In this document: one piece after another, positions 8,298-15,585 of the stretch
How positions within the stretch are numbered: position 1 is the first letter of the stretch
How the letters are laid out: each line of letters begins with the position of its first letter
Origin: Desertivirga brevis
GTDB lineage: Bacteria; Bacteroidota; Bacteroidia; Sphingobacteriales; Sphingobacteriaceae
Length of the DNA stretch: 64,000 nt
Direction: 5' to 3'
NCBI RefSeq assembly: GCF_017355835.1
Contig: NZ_JAFEWF010000009.1
Span: forward strand, 124,001 to 188,000
Made by a program: the position numbers and the translations under genes
Notes under the pieces: generated by a model
Told to the model about the DNA's origin: nothing
The model's database searches: none
What the model saw: the letters and a program-made list of their open reading frames with translations, nothing else

Positions 8298-8939
8298 CTA
8301 TAGCCAACCTTTTTTCCTTTGAAAAGGATTCCTCGCTCCAAAATCTTGTACCCAGTAGTGATTAACCAATGCTATCCCAACTTCCTTAAAATTAGGGTTC
8401 ATAAGATTTCTGCAATGACCTTCACTACCGATCCAGCCCTTCATAACTTCTCGTATTGATCGCTGTCCTAAGGCAATATTTTCACCTATAAAAAAGCTTT
8501 TAAATCCCTCATATGTGTAGCCAACAGCAAATACACGATCTTTAAGCTTGCTGCCGTTCTTGCTTACATGGTCAAAATATTTGTTACGGTTCATATCCTG
8601 CGCATGACCCAGCGCCGCTAATTCGAGTTGATCATTCCAGATAAGCGGAGCAACTGGAGGCATGTACTCGCTGCCACAATTACAGCCCTCTGCTCTTAAC
8701 TTATTTATTCGAGACAGGAATTCTTGCTTGAAGTCTTCGGAGGCAATCGACCTGTTTTTCCCAGAACCATTATTAGACTTTTTAGGGCCAGTAAGAATTT
8801 CTGAGCTCCTTTTATCCTCCGTTTTGGCGTTTCTGATCGGGGAGGTTTTAGCCTTTACCGGAGTTTTTACAGCCGGTCCGGCAACAGAACATGAAGTTGT
8901 AACCAGAATTGATAATAAACTTATCAGGAAATATCTCAT
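8298..8939 (-). CDS. CAP-domain (SCP/PR1-like) lipoprotein
   Basis: A 213-residue lipoprotein with lipobox TTSC at residues 14-17. A low-complexity Lys/Ser/Thr linker (about 20-65) precedes a CAP domain: FLSRINKLRAEG, LIWNDQLELAALGHAQDM, YFDHVSKNGSKLKDR, the GENIALG motif, MKGWIGSEGHCRNLMNP and YWVQDFG. The conserved His of HAQDM, the Glu of GENI and the His of EGHC form the CAP cavity. CAP proteins are secreted or surface bound and their biochemical role in bacteria is mostly undefined. It lies 51 bases downstream of another lipoprotein gene and gpmI on the same strand, so co-transcription is possible. Confidence 0.9.
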   Translation of the reverse strand: MRYFLISLLSILVTTSCSVAGPAVKTPVKAKTSPIRNAKTEDKRSSEILTGPKKSNNGSGKNRSIASEDFKQEFLSRINKLRAEGCNCGSEYMPPVAPLIWNDQLELAALGHAQDMNRNKYFDHVSKNGSKLKDRVFAVGYTYEGFKSFFIGENIALGQRSIREVMKGWIGSEGHCRNLMNPNFKEVGIALVNHYWVQDFGARNPFQRKKGWL

Positions 8940-8990
8940 AATCGCACTAAATCAGATTATGAACGTAAGACACAAAAATATATTGGAGGT

Positions 8991-9527
8991 TTATTTATTT
9001 TTTAATGATCCTGTTATTTTATAATTATTATCACCCAGAATCAGGACCGTCTGTGATTTTTGAATCTCATAAAGTGAGTCAGGGTAGTAATGAAGTTCTT
9101 CTGTAGTAGAATACAACATGTTGTTCACTTCGTTTTGAATGTAGATGTGCTTTGCTTTTCCATCTGCCTTTTTTTCGATTCTTATTTTCCTTGTACGAAG
9201 TTTGGCATCCAGGGCCTTGTATTCAGTGCTGTAAGGGGTGGTAGAAACTTTGTAACTTTTATCCCAGGCAGGCTTGTTGATGTCGGAATTACTGAAAAGC
9301 TCGAGTTCCGTTTTCCAGTTGATATTAGTTATGTTTTTTTGCTCTGTTTTCCCATTTTGAATGACTGTTTTAAGCACAGTAGCGCCTTCATTGTGCAAGC
9401 TCGCTGCCTCAGAAGAAAAAAAGCCACTGATGTCAAAATAACTTTTGACACCAGAAGCTTCCTGTTTATTAGAGCAGCCTGCAATCAGTAAAAGCAGGCT
9501 TACCTTATGTAGTGAACTTAACCTCAT
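8991..9527 (-). CDS. Hypothetical lipoprotein downstream of gpmI
   Basis: Unknown family. The 178-residue protein has a short N-region, hydrophobic stretch VSLLLLIAGC (lipobox IAGC) and Ser/Asn at positions +2/+3, so it is expected to be a lipid-anchored envelope protein. The mature part is mixed alpha/beta and rich in Lys, Glu and Tyr, with a plausible antiparallel sheet (KIRIEKKADGKAKHIYIQN, TEELHYYPDSLYEI). Its start codon is 3 bases after the gpmI stop, so the two are almost certainly co-transcribed, but no functional link is evident. Confidence 0.75.
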   Translation of the reverse strand: MRLSSLHKVSLLLLIAGCSNKQEASGVKSYFDISGFFSSEAASLHNEGATVLKTVIQNGKTEQKNITNINWKTELELFSNSDINKPAWDKSYKVSTTPYSTEYKALDAKLRTRKIRIEKKADGKAKHIYIQNEVNNMLYSTTEELHYYPDSLYEIQKSQTVLILGDNNYKITGSLKNK

Positions 9528-9530
9528 TCC

Positions 9531-11048
9531 TTAAACAAGCACATCGCCTGTCATTTTCTCAGGTATTGGTACATTTAATATCTGAAGAACTGTAGGAGCA
9601 ATGTCTCCCAGTTTTCCGTTATTGAGATGCTTGTAGTCTTTGTCTATTAATATACAAGGTACAAGATTGGTTGTGTGAGCAGTATTTGGAGATCCATCCT
9701 CATTCACCATGTAGTCTGCATTACCATGATCGGCAAGCACGATAAAGGAGTAGCCAAGATGAAGACCGGTTTCAACTACTTTCTGCAAACATGAGTCAAC
9801 AGTTTCTACCGCCTTAACTACCGCTTCGAATACTCCGGTATGTCCAACCATGTCGGGATTTGCAAAGTTTAAGCAAACGAAGTCTGGTTTACCCTCGGCA
9901 AGCTCTTTACATATAGCATCTCTGATTCCTTCAGCGCTCATTTCTGGTTGAAGATCATAGGTTGCTACTTTTGGCGATGGAACTAAAAGACGTTTTTCTC
10001 CGACGAATTCTTTTTCACGGCCTCCTGAGAAGAAGAAGGTTACGTGAGGATACTTTTCAGTTTCGGCAATACGTACCTGAGTTTTTCCATGCTTCTCCAA
10101 AACTTCTCCTAAAGTTTCAGTAAGATCGTCTTTTCTAAATACTACTTTAACTCCCTTAAACGACTCATCATACGTGGTCATAGTTACATAGTGTAACTGA
10201 AGTGGAGTCATTTGCTGTTCAGGGAATTCTTTCTGAGTAAGAGCAACCGTAATTTCACGGCCACGGTCTGTACGGAAGTTGAAGCAAATTACCACATCGC
10301 CGTTTTCAATCCTAGCTACGGGTTGGCCATCTTCACCTACTTTTACCACAGGCTTGATAAATTCATCTGTTACACCCTCTGCATACGAAGCATCGATGGA
10401 GGCGATCAGATCTGTTGAAGCAGTACCTGTTCCATTAACCATCAGATCGTAAGCTAATTTTACCCTTTCCCAACGGTTATCTCTATCCATTGCATAATAC
10501 CGGCCAATCAAAGATGCTATTTCTGCGTTACCATGTATCTGATTCTGAAGATCCGTTACGAATCCTTTTCCTGAATTTGGATCGGTATCTCGGCCATCAA
10601 GGAATGCATGGATGAATACATTTCCAACCTGGTGAGCCTTTGCAGCGTCAACAAGACCGTTAATGTGTTTTATATGAGAATGAACGCCTCCGTTAGATAC
10701 AAGGCCAATAAGATGTACTTTTTTATTTTCTGCTTTAGCGTATTCAAACGCCTCTGATAAAGTTGGATTGGAAACTAATTCACCATCGTCAACCGCTTTG
10801 TGAATTCGCCCCAGCTCCTGGTACACTACCCGGCCTGCGCCTAGGTTCATGTGACCAACTTCTGAATTACCCATTTGTCCTTCAGGTAAACCTACAGCCA
10901 TTCCCGAAGCTTCAAGCTTAGAATTGGGATATGTGTTTATAAGGCTGTGAAAGAAAGGGGTTTTTGCGTTTTCAATTGCGTTTGATCTATCGGCTTTGCC
11001 GTAACCCCATCCGTCTAAAATGATGAGTGCTAATTTTTTATTTTCCAC
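9531..11048 (-). CDS. gpmI: 2,3-bisphosphoglycerate-independent phosphoglycerate mutase
   Basis: Interconverts 3- and 2-phosphoglycerate in glycolysis and gluconeogenesis using two Mn ions and a phosphoserine intermediate. The 505 residues match the normal length of GpmI. Visible motifs are LIILDGWGYG (metal Asp), NSEVGHMNLGAGRV (Ser nucleophile), HAFLDGRDTDPNSG, RYYAMDRDNRW, FNFRTDRGRE, NFANPDMVGHTG and LADHGNADYMV (metal ligands). The start is GTG: no Met precedes the first catalytic strand. A near-perfect promoter (TTTG-N19-TATATTTG) ends only 5 bases before this GTG, so the mRNA is expected to be nearly leaderless. A Crp/Fnr-type palindrome directly upstream suggests control by oxygen or energy state. 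Two lipoprotein genes follow. Confidence 0.97.
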   Translation of the reverse strand: MENKKLALIILDGWGYGKADRSNAIENAKTPFFHSLINTYPNSKLEASGMAVGLPEGQMGNSEVGHMNLGAGRVVYQELGRIHKAVDDGELVSNPTLSEAFEYAKAENKKVHLIGLVSNGGVHSHIKHINGLVDAAKAHQVGNVFIHAFLDGRDTDPNSGKGFVTDLQNQIHGNAEIASLIGRYYAMDRDNRWERVKLAYDLMVNGTGTASTDLIASIDASYAEGVTDEFIKPVVKVGEDGQPVARIENGDVVICFNFRTDRGREITVALTQKEFPEQQMTPLQLHYVTMTTYDESFKGVKVVFRKDDLTETLGEVLEKHGKTQVRIAETEKYPHVTFFFSGGREKEFVGEKRLLVPSPKVATYDLQPEMSAEGIRDAICKELAEGKPDFVCLNFANPDMVGHTGVFEAVVKAVETVDSCLQKVVETGLHLGYSFIVLADHGNADYMVNEDGSPNTAHTTNLVPCILIDKDYKHLNNGKLGDIAPTVLQILNVPIPEKMTGDVLV

Positions 11049-11053
11049 GATAG

Positions 11054-11084
11054 CAAATATACATTTGAATTACTGCGATGCAAA
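11054..11084 (-). promoter_or_regulatory. gpmI promoter
   Basis: On the minus strand: TTTG (11084-11081), 19 bases, TATATTTG (11061-11054). This is an exact match to the Bacteroidota consensus TTTG-N19/20-TAnnTTTG. The GTG start of gpmI begins at 11048. Confidence 0.8.
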
Positions 11085-11098
11085 ATGATAAAGATCAT
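11085..11098. promoter_or_regulatory. Crp/Fnr-like palindrome upstream of gpmI
   Basis: ATGAT-AAAG-ATCAT is a perfect inverted repeat directly abutting the -33 element of the gpmI promoter. Its centre is about 41-44 bases from the predicted start site, the classic class II activator position. Confidence 0.5.
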
Positions 11099-11103
11099 TA
11101 GGA

Positions 11104-11139
11104 TTTCGATTGTAGATTACGAAATTTGATTGTAGACTA
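11104..11139. repeat. Two direct repeats 20 bp apart between gpmI and nadC
   Basis: The core GATTGTAGA occurs at 11108-11116 and 11128-11136; over 16 bases the copies share 13 positions. A spacing of two helical turns suggests binding of a dimeric regulator on one face of the DNA. Which of the two divergent genes is controlled cannot be decided. Confidence 0.4.
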
Positions 11140-11240
11140 ACCTTTTTATCATTCGGGATCTTTTACAAAAAAGTAATGTCCAAACGAATAATGCCAAAAC
11201 CAGAATGGCTTTATGTAGTTTACATGTCAAATCTAACTTC

Positions 11241-11257
11241 TTACATCTCGTATGTAA
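11241..11257. promoter_or_regulatory. Inverted repeat upstream of nadC
   Basis: TTACAT-N5-ATGTAA, 21 bases before the nadC start codon. It overlaps the region where a -33 element would be expected, so it could be an operator. No regulator gene is nearby. Confidence 0.3.
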
Positions 11258-11278
11258 TTTTTATTTTAGCCGCAGGTT

Positions 11279-12133
11279 ATGCAAAACGAAAAAGACTTAC
11301 TACAAAAATTTATACAGGACGCGCTGCTCGAAGACATCGGAGACGGTGATCATACTTCGCTATCGACGATTCCGGAAGGAAAGGAAGGTGAAGCGCAACT
11401 TATTATTAAAGAAGAAGGTGTTTTGGCAGGAGTGGAAGTTGCCCTGGAAATTTTTAAGGCCGTAGATGCCGATCTTAAAGTCGAGGTTTTCATAAATGAT
11501 GGTGCCGAGGTTAAACCTAAAGATATTGCTTTGAGGGTAAAAGGCAAAGTATACTCTATATTAACTGCCGAACGACTTGTTTTAAATACGATGCAGCGAA
11601 TGAGTGGGATCTCAACAACAACACATCGTATAACGAAATCACTGGAGGGGACTAGTACAAAAGTGCTCGATACGCGCAAAACGACTCCGAACATGCGCTT
11701 CTTAGAAAAAGCTGCTGTTAAAATAGGAGGAGGAGTGAACCACCGTTTCGGTCTATACGATATGATACTTATCAAAGACAATCATGTTGATTACGCAGGT
11801 GGGATCAAGCAGGCCTTGAATGCGGCAAAGAATTACATAAGGGAAAAGGAAAAAAACATTCAAATTGAGATAGAAGTTCGTAACCTAAACGAGCTTCAGG
11901 AAGTAATAGAGTGTGGCGAAGTAGATCGTATCCTGCTCGATAATTTTGATTTTGAAACCCTAAGGCAGGCTGTAAGGCTTGTAGACGGAAGATTTGTAAC
12001 TGAAGCTTCCGGAGGGATAACAGAACAGAATGTTTTGCAATACGCTCAATGTGGGGTAGACTACGTGTCGATGGGAGCATTAACGCATTCTGTTAAAAGT
12101 TTGGATATGAGCTTAAAAGCCCTAAAAAGTTAA
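11279..12133 (+). CDS. nadC: Quinolinate phosphoribosyltransferase (decarboxylating)
   Basis: Converts quinolinate and PRPP to nicotinate mononucleotide, CO2 and PPi in de novo NAD synthesis. The 284-residue protein has the standard two-domain layout: an N-terminal open sandwich beginning FIQDALLEDIGDGDHTS and a TIM-barrel-like C-terminal part with RMSGISTTTHRI, the substrate-binding DTRKTTPNMRFLEKAAV, GGGVNHRFGLYD, IKDNHV, EIEVRNLNE and the closing ASGGI...YVSMGALTHSV. It is divergent from gpmI across a 230-bp region with several candidate regulatory repeats, and is followed 57 bases later by plsY. Neither nadA nor nadB is in the window. Confidence 0.97.
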   Translation: MQNEKDLLQKFIQDALLEDIGDGDHTSLSTIPEGKEGEAQLIIKEEGVLAGVEVALEIFKAVDADLKVEVFINDGAEVKPKDIALRVKGKVYSILTAERLVLNTMQRMSGISTTTHRITKSLEGTSTKVLDTRKTTPNMRFLEKAAVKIGGGVNHRFGLYDMILIKDNHVDYAGGIKQALNAAKNYIREKEKNIQIEIEVRNLNELQEVIECGEVDRILLDNFDFETLRQAVRLVDGRFVTEASGGITEQNVLQYAQCGVDYVSMGALTHSVKSLDMSLKALKS

Positions 12134-12154
12134 TTTTTCAAATTCTTACCCGAA

Positions 12155-12182
12155 TTTGACTTTTCTTTTTTTAGTATACTTG
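12155..12182 (+). promoter_or_regulatory. Candidate plsY promoter
   Basis: TTTG (12155-12158), 16 bases, TATACTTG (12175-12182; one mismatch to TAnnTTTG). The spacing is short and the box ends 8 bases before the ATG, so a very short leader would result. Confidence 0.35.
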
Positions 12183-12190
12183 CAAGCTGA

Positions 12191-12838
12191 ATGATATCAA
12201 TTTACTCGATAGGAGCACTCATCCTGGCATATCTGTGTGGTTCAATACCAAGTGCGGTTTGGATAGGTCAGGCCTTTTATGGAATAGACGTTCGCGAATA
12301 CGGTAGCGGAAATGCCGGAGCCACGAATACTTTTAGAGTTCTTGGAAAGAAGCCAGGAATTGCGGTGATGATCATCGATATTGTTAAAGGGTGGACGGCA
12401 ACAAATCTTGTTTATTTTATTGGCCTTTCAGTTACCGGTCCCCTGCATTCCGTCCAATTTACAAATTACCAGCTCGCTCTTGGTATAACAGCAGTAATGG
12501 GGCACTTATTCCCGGTCTTTGCAGGTTTTAGAGGAGGTAAAGGTATTGCAACCCTTTGTGGAATGATACTGGCGGTTCATCTGCAGGCGGCACTTATTTG
12601 TATAGGTGTTTTCCTGGTTGTACTACTAGTTTCAAAATACGTTTCTCTCAGCTCTATCAGTGCCGGATTTGCATTTCCCCTTAGTATTATTTTTGTTTTT
12701 CATTCGCCATTGCGCTCTATAGTGCTGTATGGAATGTGTATTTGTGTATTGATTCTGGTAACCCATCAGAAGAACATTGAGCGTTTGCTTAAAGGCAAGG
12801 AAAACAGGATAAATCTGTTTCGAAAAAAAACAGCATAA
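12191..12838 (+). CDS. plsY: Acyl-phosphate:glycerol-3-phosphate acyltransferase PlsY
   Basis: Inner-membrane enzyme that acylates glycerol-3-phosphate from acyl-phosphate, the first step of phospholipid synthesis. The 215 residues contain about five membrane segments and the three PlsY motifs: GSIPSAVWIG (residues 17-26), GSGNAGATNTFRVLGKKPG and FRGGKGIAT in the cytoplasmic loops. The end (HQKNIERLLKGKENR) is the conserved positively charged C-terminus. It lies between nadC and an M48 protease, all on the same strand; a possible promoter lies just before the start codon. Family assignment is secure. Confidence 0.97.
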   Translation: MISIYSIGALILAYLCGSIPSAVWIGQAFYGIDVREYGSGNAGATNTFRVLGKKPGIAVMIIDIVKGWTATNLVYFIGLSVTGPLHSVQFTNYQLALGITAVMGHLFPVFAGFRGGKGIATLCGMILAVHLQAALICIGVFLVVLLVSKYVSLSSISAGFAFPLSIIFVFHSPLRSIVLYGMCICVLILVTHQKNIERLLKGKENRINLFRKKTA

Positions 12839-12870
12839 ACTGTAAACTGTTATCTGCTAAAACACATTCT

Positions 12871-13656
12871 ATGAGAAAGATAAAAATTATAGGCACACTT
12901 GCGTGCCTTGTTATAATGGAAGCATGCTCTACTGTTCCAATCACTGGACGTAGACAGTTGAATCTGGCGAATACAGAACAAATTCAACAAGAGTCGGCAC
13001 AGGCATATCGCCAATTTCTTGCCGATCCTAAAACCAAGGTAGTTACCAGCGGAAGCGATGTTCAGAGAGTTAGGACTGTTGGAAACAGGATAGCGAGGGC
13101 TATTGAAAGTTTCCTTGCTCAGAACGGGCAGGCCAATCAGTATAATTTCCAGTGGGAATTCAATGTTGTTCAGAGTAAAGATATCAACGCTTGGTGTATG
13201 CCAGGAGGAAAAGTTGCCGTTTATACTGGTATTTTGCCTGTAACACAAACAGAGGCGGGATTAGCAACGGTAATGGGACATGAAATTGCCCACGCAATTG
13301 CACGCCACGCAGAAGAGCGTTATTCTCAAACAGCCGGGGCGCAAGCATTGGGAGGTATTGTAGGGGCGGCTACCGGGTCACAAACTGTTACTCAGCTTTA
13401 CGGTTTGGGAGGTCAGTTAGCTCTATTGAGGTACGGTAGAAATCAGGAGTCCGAAGCCGATCGATTAGGTTTGATTTTTATGGCAATGGCAGGTTACAAT
13501 CCAGAGAGTGCTGTAGCCTTCTGGCAACGTATGGCTACTTCTAAGGAAGGAAACGGAGCTCCTCCAGAGTTTTTAAGTACCCACCCTAGTGATCAGACAC
13601 GTATCGCAAATATTCAAAAGAGATTACCTGAGGCAAGACAATATTACAAGCCCTAA
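12871..13656 (+). CDS. M48-family metalloprotease lipoprotein (BepA/LoiP-like)
   Basis: A 261-residue periplasmic zinc protease. The N-terminus has a signal peptide with lipobox MEAC-S, then the typical STVPITGRRQLNL opening of this group. The zinc site is HEIAHAIARH (about residues 139-148), with the third ligand in ESEADRLG. The substrate groove segment WCMPGGKVAVYTGIL is present. The C-terminus ends with the STHPSDQTRI.NI.KRLPEA motif typical of M48 family lipoproteins. There is no TPR domain, so it is closer to LoiP/YcaL than to BepA. Such proteins do quality control of outer-membrane proteins. A hairpin terminator lies about 150 bases downstream. Confidence 0.93.
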   Translation: MRKIKIIGTLACLVIMEACSTVPITGRRQLNLANTEQIQQESAQAYRQFLADPKTKVVTSGSDVQRVRTVGNRIARAIESFLAQNGQANQYNFQWEFNVVQSKDINAWCMPGGKVAVYTGILPVTQTEAGLATVMGHEIAHAIARHAEERYSQTAGAQALGGIVGAATGSQTVTQLYGLGGQLALLRYGRNQESEADRLGLIFMAMAGYNPESAVAFWQRMATSKEGNGAPPEFLSTHPSDQTRIANIQKRLPEARQYYKP

Positions 13657-13803
13657 TAAGAAAAACCTCCATGAGCAGAAACGCAAAAAAGGGGGATAAA
13701 AATTTTAAAGGTTCTTCTTAGCCTTTAAATCTTAGTTAAGGGATCTAAGTGAGGCCTTTAAAAAACAATTAGTCACCTAAATAAAACAATTAGACTTTCA
13801 GGA

Positions 13804-13832
13804 AAAGCCACTATTGAATAGTGGCTTTTTTA
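13804..13832 (+). terminator. Intrinsic terminator downstream of the M48 gene
   Basis: AAAGCCACTA and TAGTGGCTTT form a perfect 10-bp stem with a 5-nt loop, followed by TTTATT. The 147 bases between the protease stop and this hairpin contain no recognisable gene. Confidence 0.85.
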
Positions 13833-13933
13833 TTGAAAATCTCTTTTTTGCAGCTTTTTTTAGATCTTTCTTTAAATAGAAATTTGAGGTCGCGCAACTT
13901 TCTTATTTTTATTACGTTTACAGCTCAAATCAA

Positions 13934-14989
13934 ATGATGAGACGTACAGGGACTTTTTTCAATTTCTTAGTTGTAATTGCTTTCTTTTTTCTTAGTTCTG
14001 CTGCGCTAATAGCTCAGGTTAAAACTGACCCTATTGCAGAAAATATGTTGATCTACCAGCGTAGCTATGGTGGTTGGCCCAAGGCGATCCATGAGAAAAA
14101 GGTTGTTTATGAGGGTGTATTGACCGAAGCACAAAAGAAGGAGATATTAAGTGGAATCAACGAGGAAGACGGAACCTTCGATAATAAAGCGACAAGCCGT
14201 GAAATAAGATATTTGGTAAAGGCTTATAAGGAAACTCAGAACCCTGCCTATCTGAAGGCGGCTGAAAAAGGCATTGACTATATTCTTAGGGCCCAGTACC
14301 CGAATGGAGGTTGGCCCCAATATTTTCCGCGTAAAAATCTTTACCGGGGACAAATAACTTTCAATGATAATGCAATGGTGAACTTGCTTAATGTGCTTCA
14401 GGACATTGTTGAGAAAACTAATGATTTCGAAGTTGTTGATGTCCGTTTTGTGAAGCAAGCAGGCGATGCGGTTAAGAATGGCGTTAATTGTATTCTAAAT
14501 ACGCAGATAAAAACGAAAGGAAAGCTAACGGCTTGGGCAGCTCAATATGATCAAAATACTTTAGCTCCTGCCAAAGCAAGAGCCTTTGAGCCTGCAAGTC
14601 TTAGCAGTGCAGAATCAGTTGCTATTGTTCAATTTTTGATGCGAGTTCCAAATCCTTCAACTGAGGTTAAAGAAGCAATTACATCAGCTGTATCATGGTT
14701 TGATGCAGTGAAGATAGCTGGATATAACACTAGTGATGTGGATGCTCCATCGATGCCTAAGGGTAAAGATCGCATTGTAGTAAAAGATCCCGCTTCAACA
14801 ATATGGGCCAGGTTCTACGAGCTGGAAACATTCAAGCCTATCTTTATAGGTAGGGATGCTGTGGTACGCTATGCACTTGCAGATATTGATGCTGAAAGAA
14901 GAACGGGATATGCCTGGTATGGTACATGGCCTGTTAAGCTTTTACAGAAGGATCTTCCTAAATGGAAAAAGGTTAATGGGTTAAACTAG
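13934..14989 (+). CDS. Secreted pectate lyase (PL10 family)
   Basis: Cleaves polygalacturonate by beta-elimination. The 351-residue protein has a signal peptide (hydrophobic FLVVIAFFFLSSAALIAQ) and then the PL10 (Pec_lyase) domain over its whole length: MLIYQRSYGGWPKAI, GTFDNKATSREIRYL, QYPNGGWPQYFP, ITFNDNAMVNLL (the Asp is the likely catalytic acid residue of PL10), LTAWAAQYD, ARAFEPASLSSAES and ASTIWARFYEL (Arg in the active site of the family). The mature enzyme is expected in the periplasm or outside. No CAZyme cluster, SusC/D pair or regulator surrounds it, so it is an isolated plant-polysaccharide enzyme here. It ends at a strong terminator. Confidence 0.92.
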   Translation: MMRRTGTFFNFLVVIAFFFLSSAALIAQVKTDPIAENMLIYQRSYGGWPKAIHEKKVVYEGVLTEAQKKEILSGINEEDGTFDNKATSREIRYLVKAYKETQNPAYLKAAEKGIDYILRAQYPNGGWPQYFPRKNLYRGQITFNDNAMVNLLNVLQDIVEKTNDFEVVDVRFVKQAGDAVKNGVNCILNTQIKTKGKLTAWAAQYDQNTLAPAKARAFEPASLSSAESVAIVQFLMRVPNPSTEVKEAITSAVSWFDAVKIAGYNTSDVDAPSMPKGKDRIVVKDPASTIWARFYELETFKPIFIGRDAVVRYALADIDAERRTGYAWYGTWPVKLLQKDLPKWKKVNGLN

Positions 14990-15030
14990 GCCATTTTTAT
15001 TTCTAAATCCTGAAATTTAAAATATTATTG

Positions 15031-15072
15031 AAAAGGAGTTTGCGCTGTTTAAGTGCAAACTCCTTTTCGTTT
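15031..15072 (+). terminator. Intrinsic terminator after the pectate lyase gene
   Basis: AAAAGGAGTTTGC (15031-15043) pairs perfectly over 13 bp with GCAAACTCCTTTT (15054-15066), followed by CGTTTT. Confidence 0.88.
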
Positions 15073-15526
15073 TAAAAAGCAGTATTGTGAAATTTTTTCG
15101 TTTAATATTGGACTAAACCTCCTATCCGATTCTCTCGCTGAAACGATTTCTTTGACCTCATAGTGAAAATGATCTATTAGGTTCCCACCGTCAACAATAA
15201 TAGGACCCACATCTAATTTCCCTGATCGGGGATTATTTTTCTCTTTTTGATGTTTATTTCCCAAGTGATTTGGGAAAAAATTGCACGGTCCACTAGATTG
15301 GGTCTGTCGCATTGCCAAATTCTCCTTGGTAAACTTCTTTTCTACAGCCTTTTATACGATAAAAACACAAAGTGTGTTACAACATTTGTTTTGGTTAGGT
15401 TTTTGTCTTTAGTGTTAAGCCTCGCTGGTCTTTCCGGAAGAAAATTGCTTTTCTTGAAAGTTATGATGGCCCGTGTTTTTTAAGCTGTCTAGTGCTGTTC
15501 GCTTGAAAACGTATGATGAGTATTAA
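15073..15526. other. Intergenic stretch with no recognisable gene
   Basis: About 450 bases between two terminators. Two short open frames occur (minus strand 15049-15318, which runs into the upstream hairpin; plus strand 15247-15483, 78 codons with one hydrophobic stretch), but neither resembles a known protein or has a convincing start. The plus-strand frame is followed by a hairpin, so a decayed gene or a small RNA transcript is possible. Confidence 0.4.
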
Positions 15527-15558
15527 GGAAGCTCCTATCAATTAGCTTCCAATTTTTT
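15527..15558 (+). terminator. Hairpin with T-tract just before the T9SS gene
   Basis: GGAAGCT and AGCTTCC form a 7-bp stem with a 10-nt loop, followed by AATTTTTTT. It lies 28 bases before the start codon of the next gene. It could end an unseen upstream transcript or act in the leader of the next gene. Confidence 0.5.
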
Positions 15559-15585
15559 TAACGCATTTTATATTAACGCACCTCA

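Noticed and set aside
15049..15318. 89-codon frame on the minus strand
   Set aside because: It runs into the terminator hairpin of the pectate lyase gene and resembles no known protein.
15247..15483. Possible 78-codon gene on the plus strand
   Set aside because: No recognisable domain, no supporting promoter or ribosome-binding site and improbable composition; kept only as part of the intergenic description.
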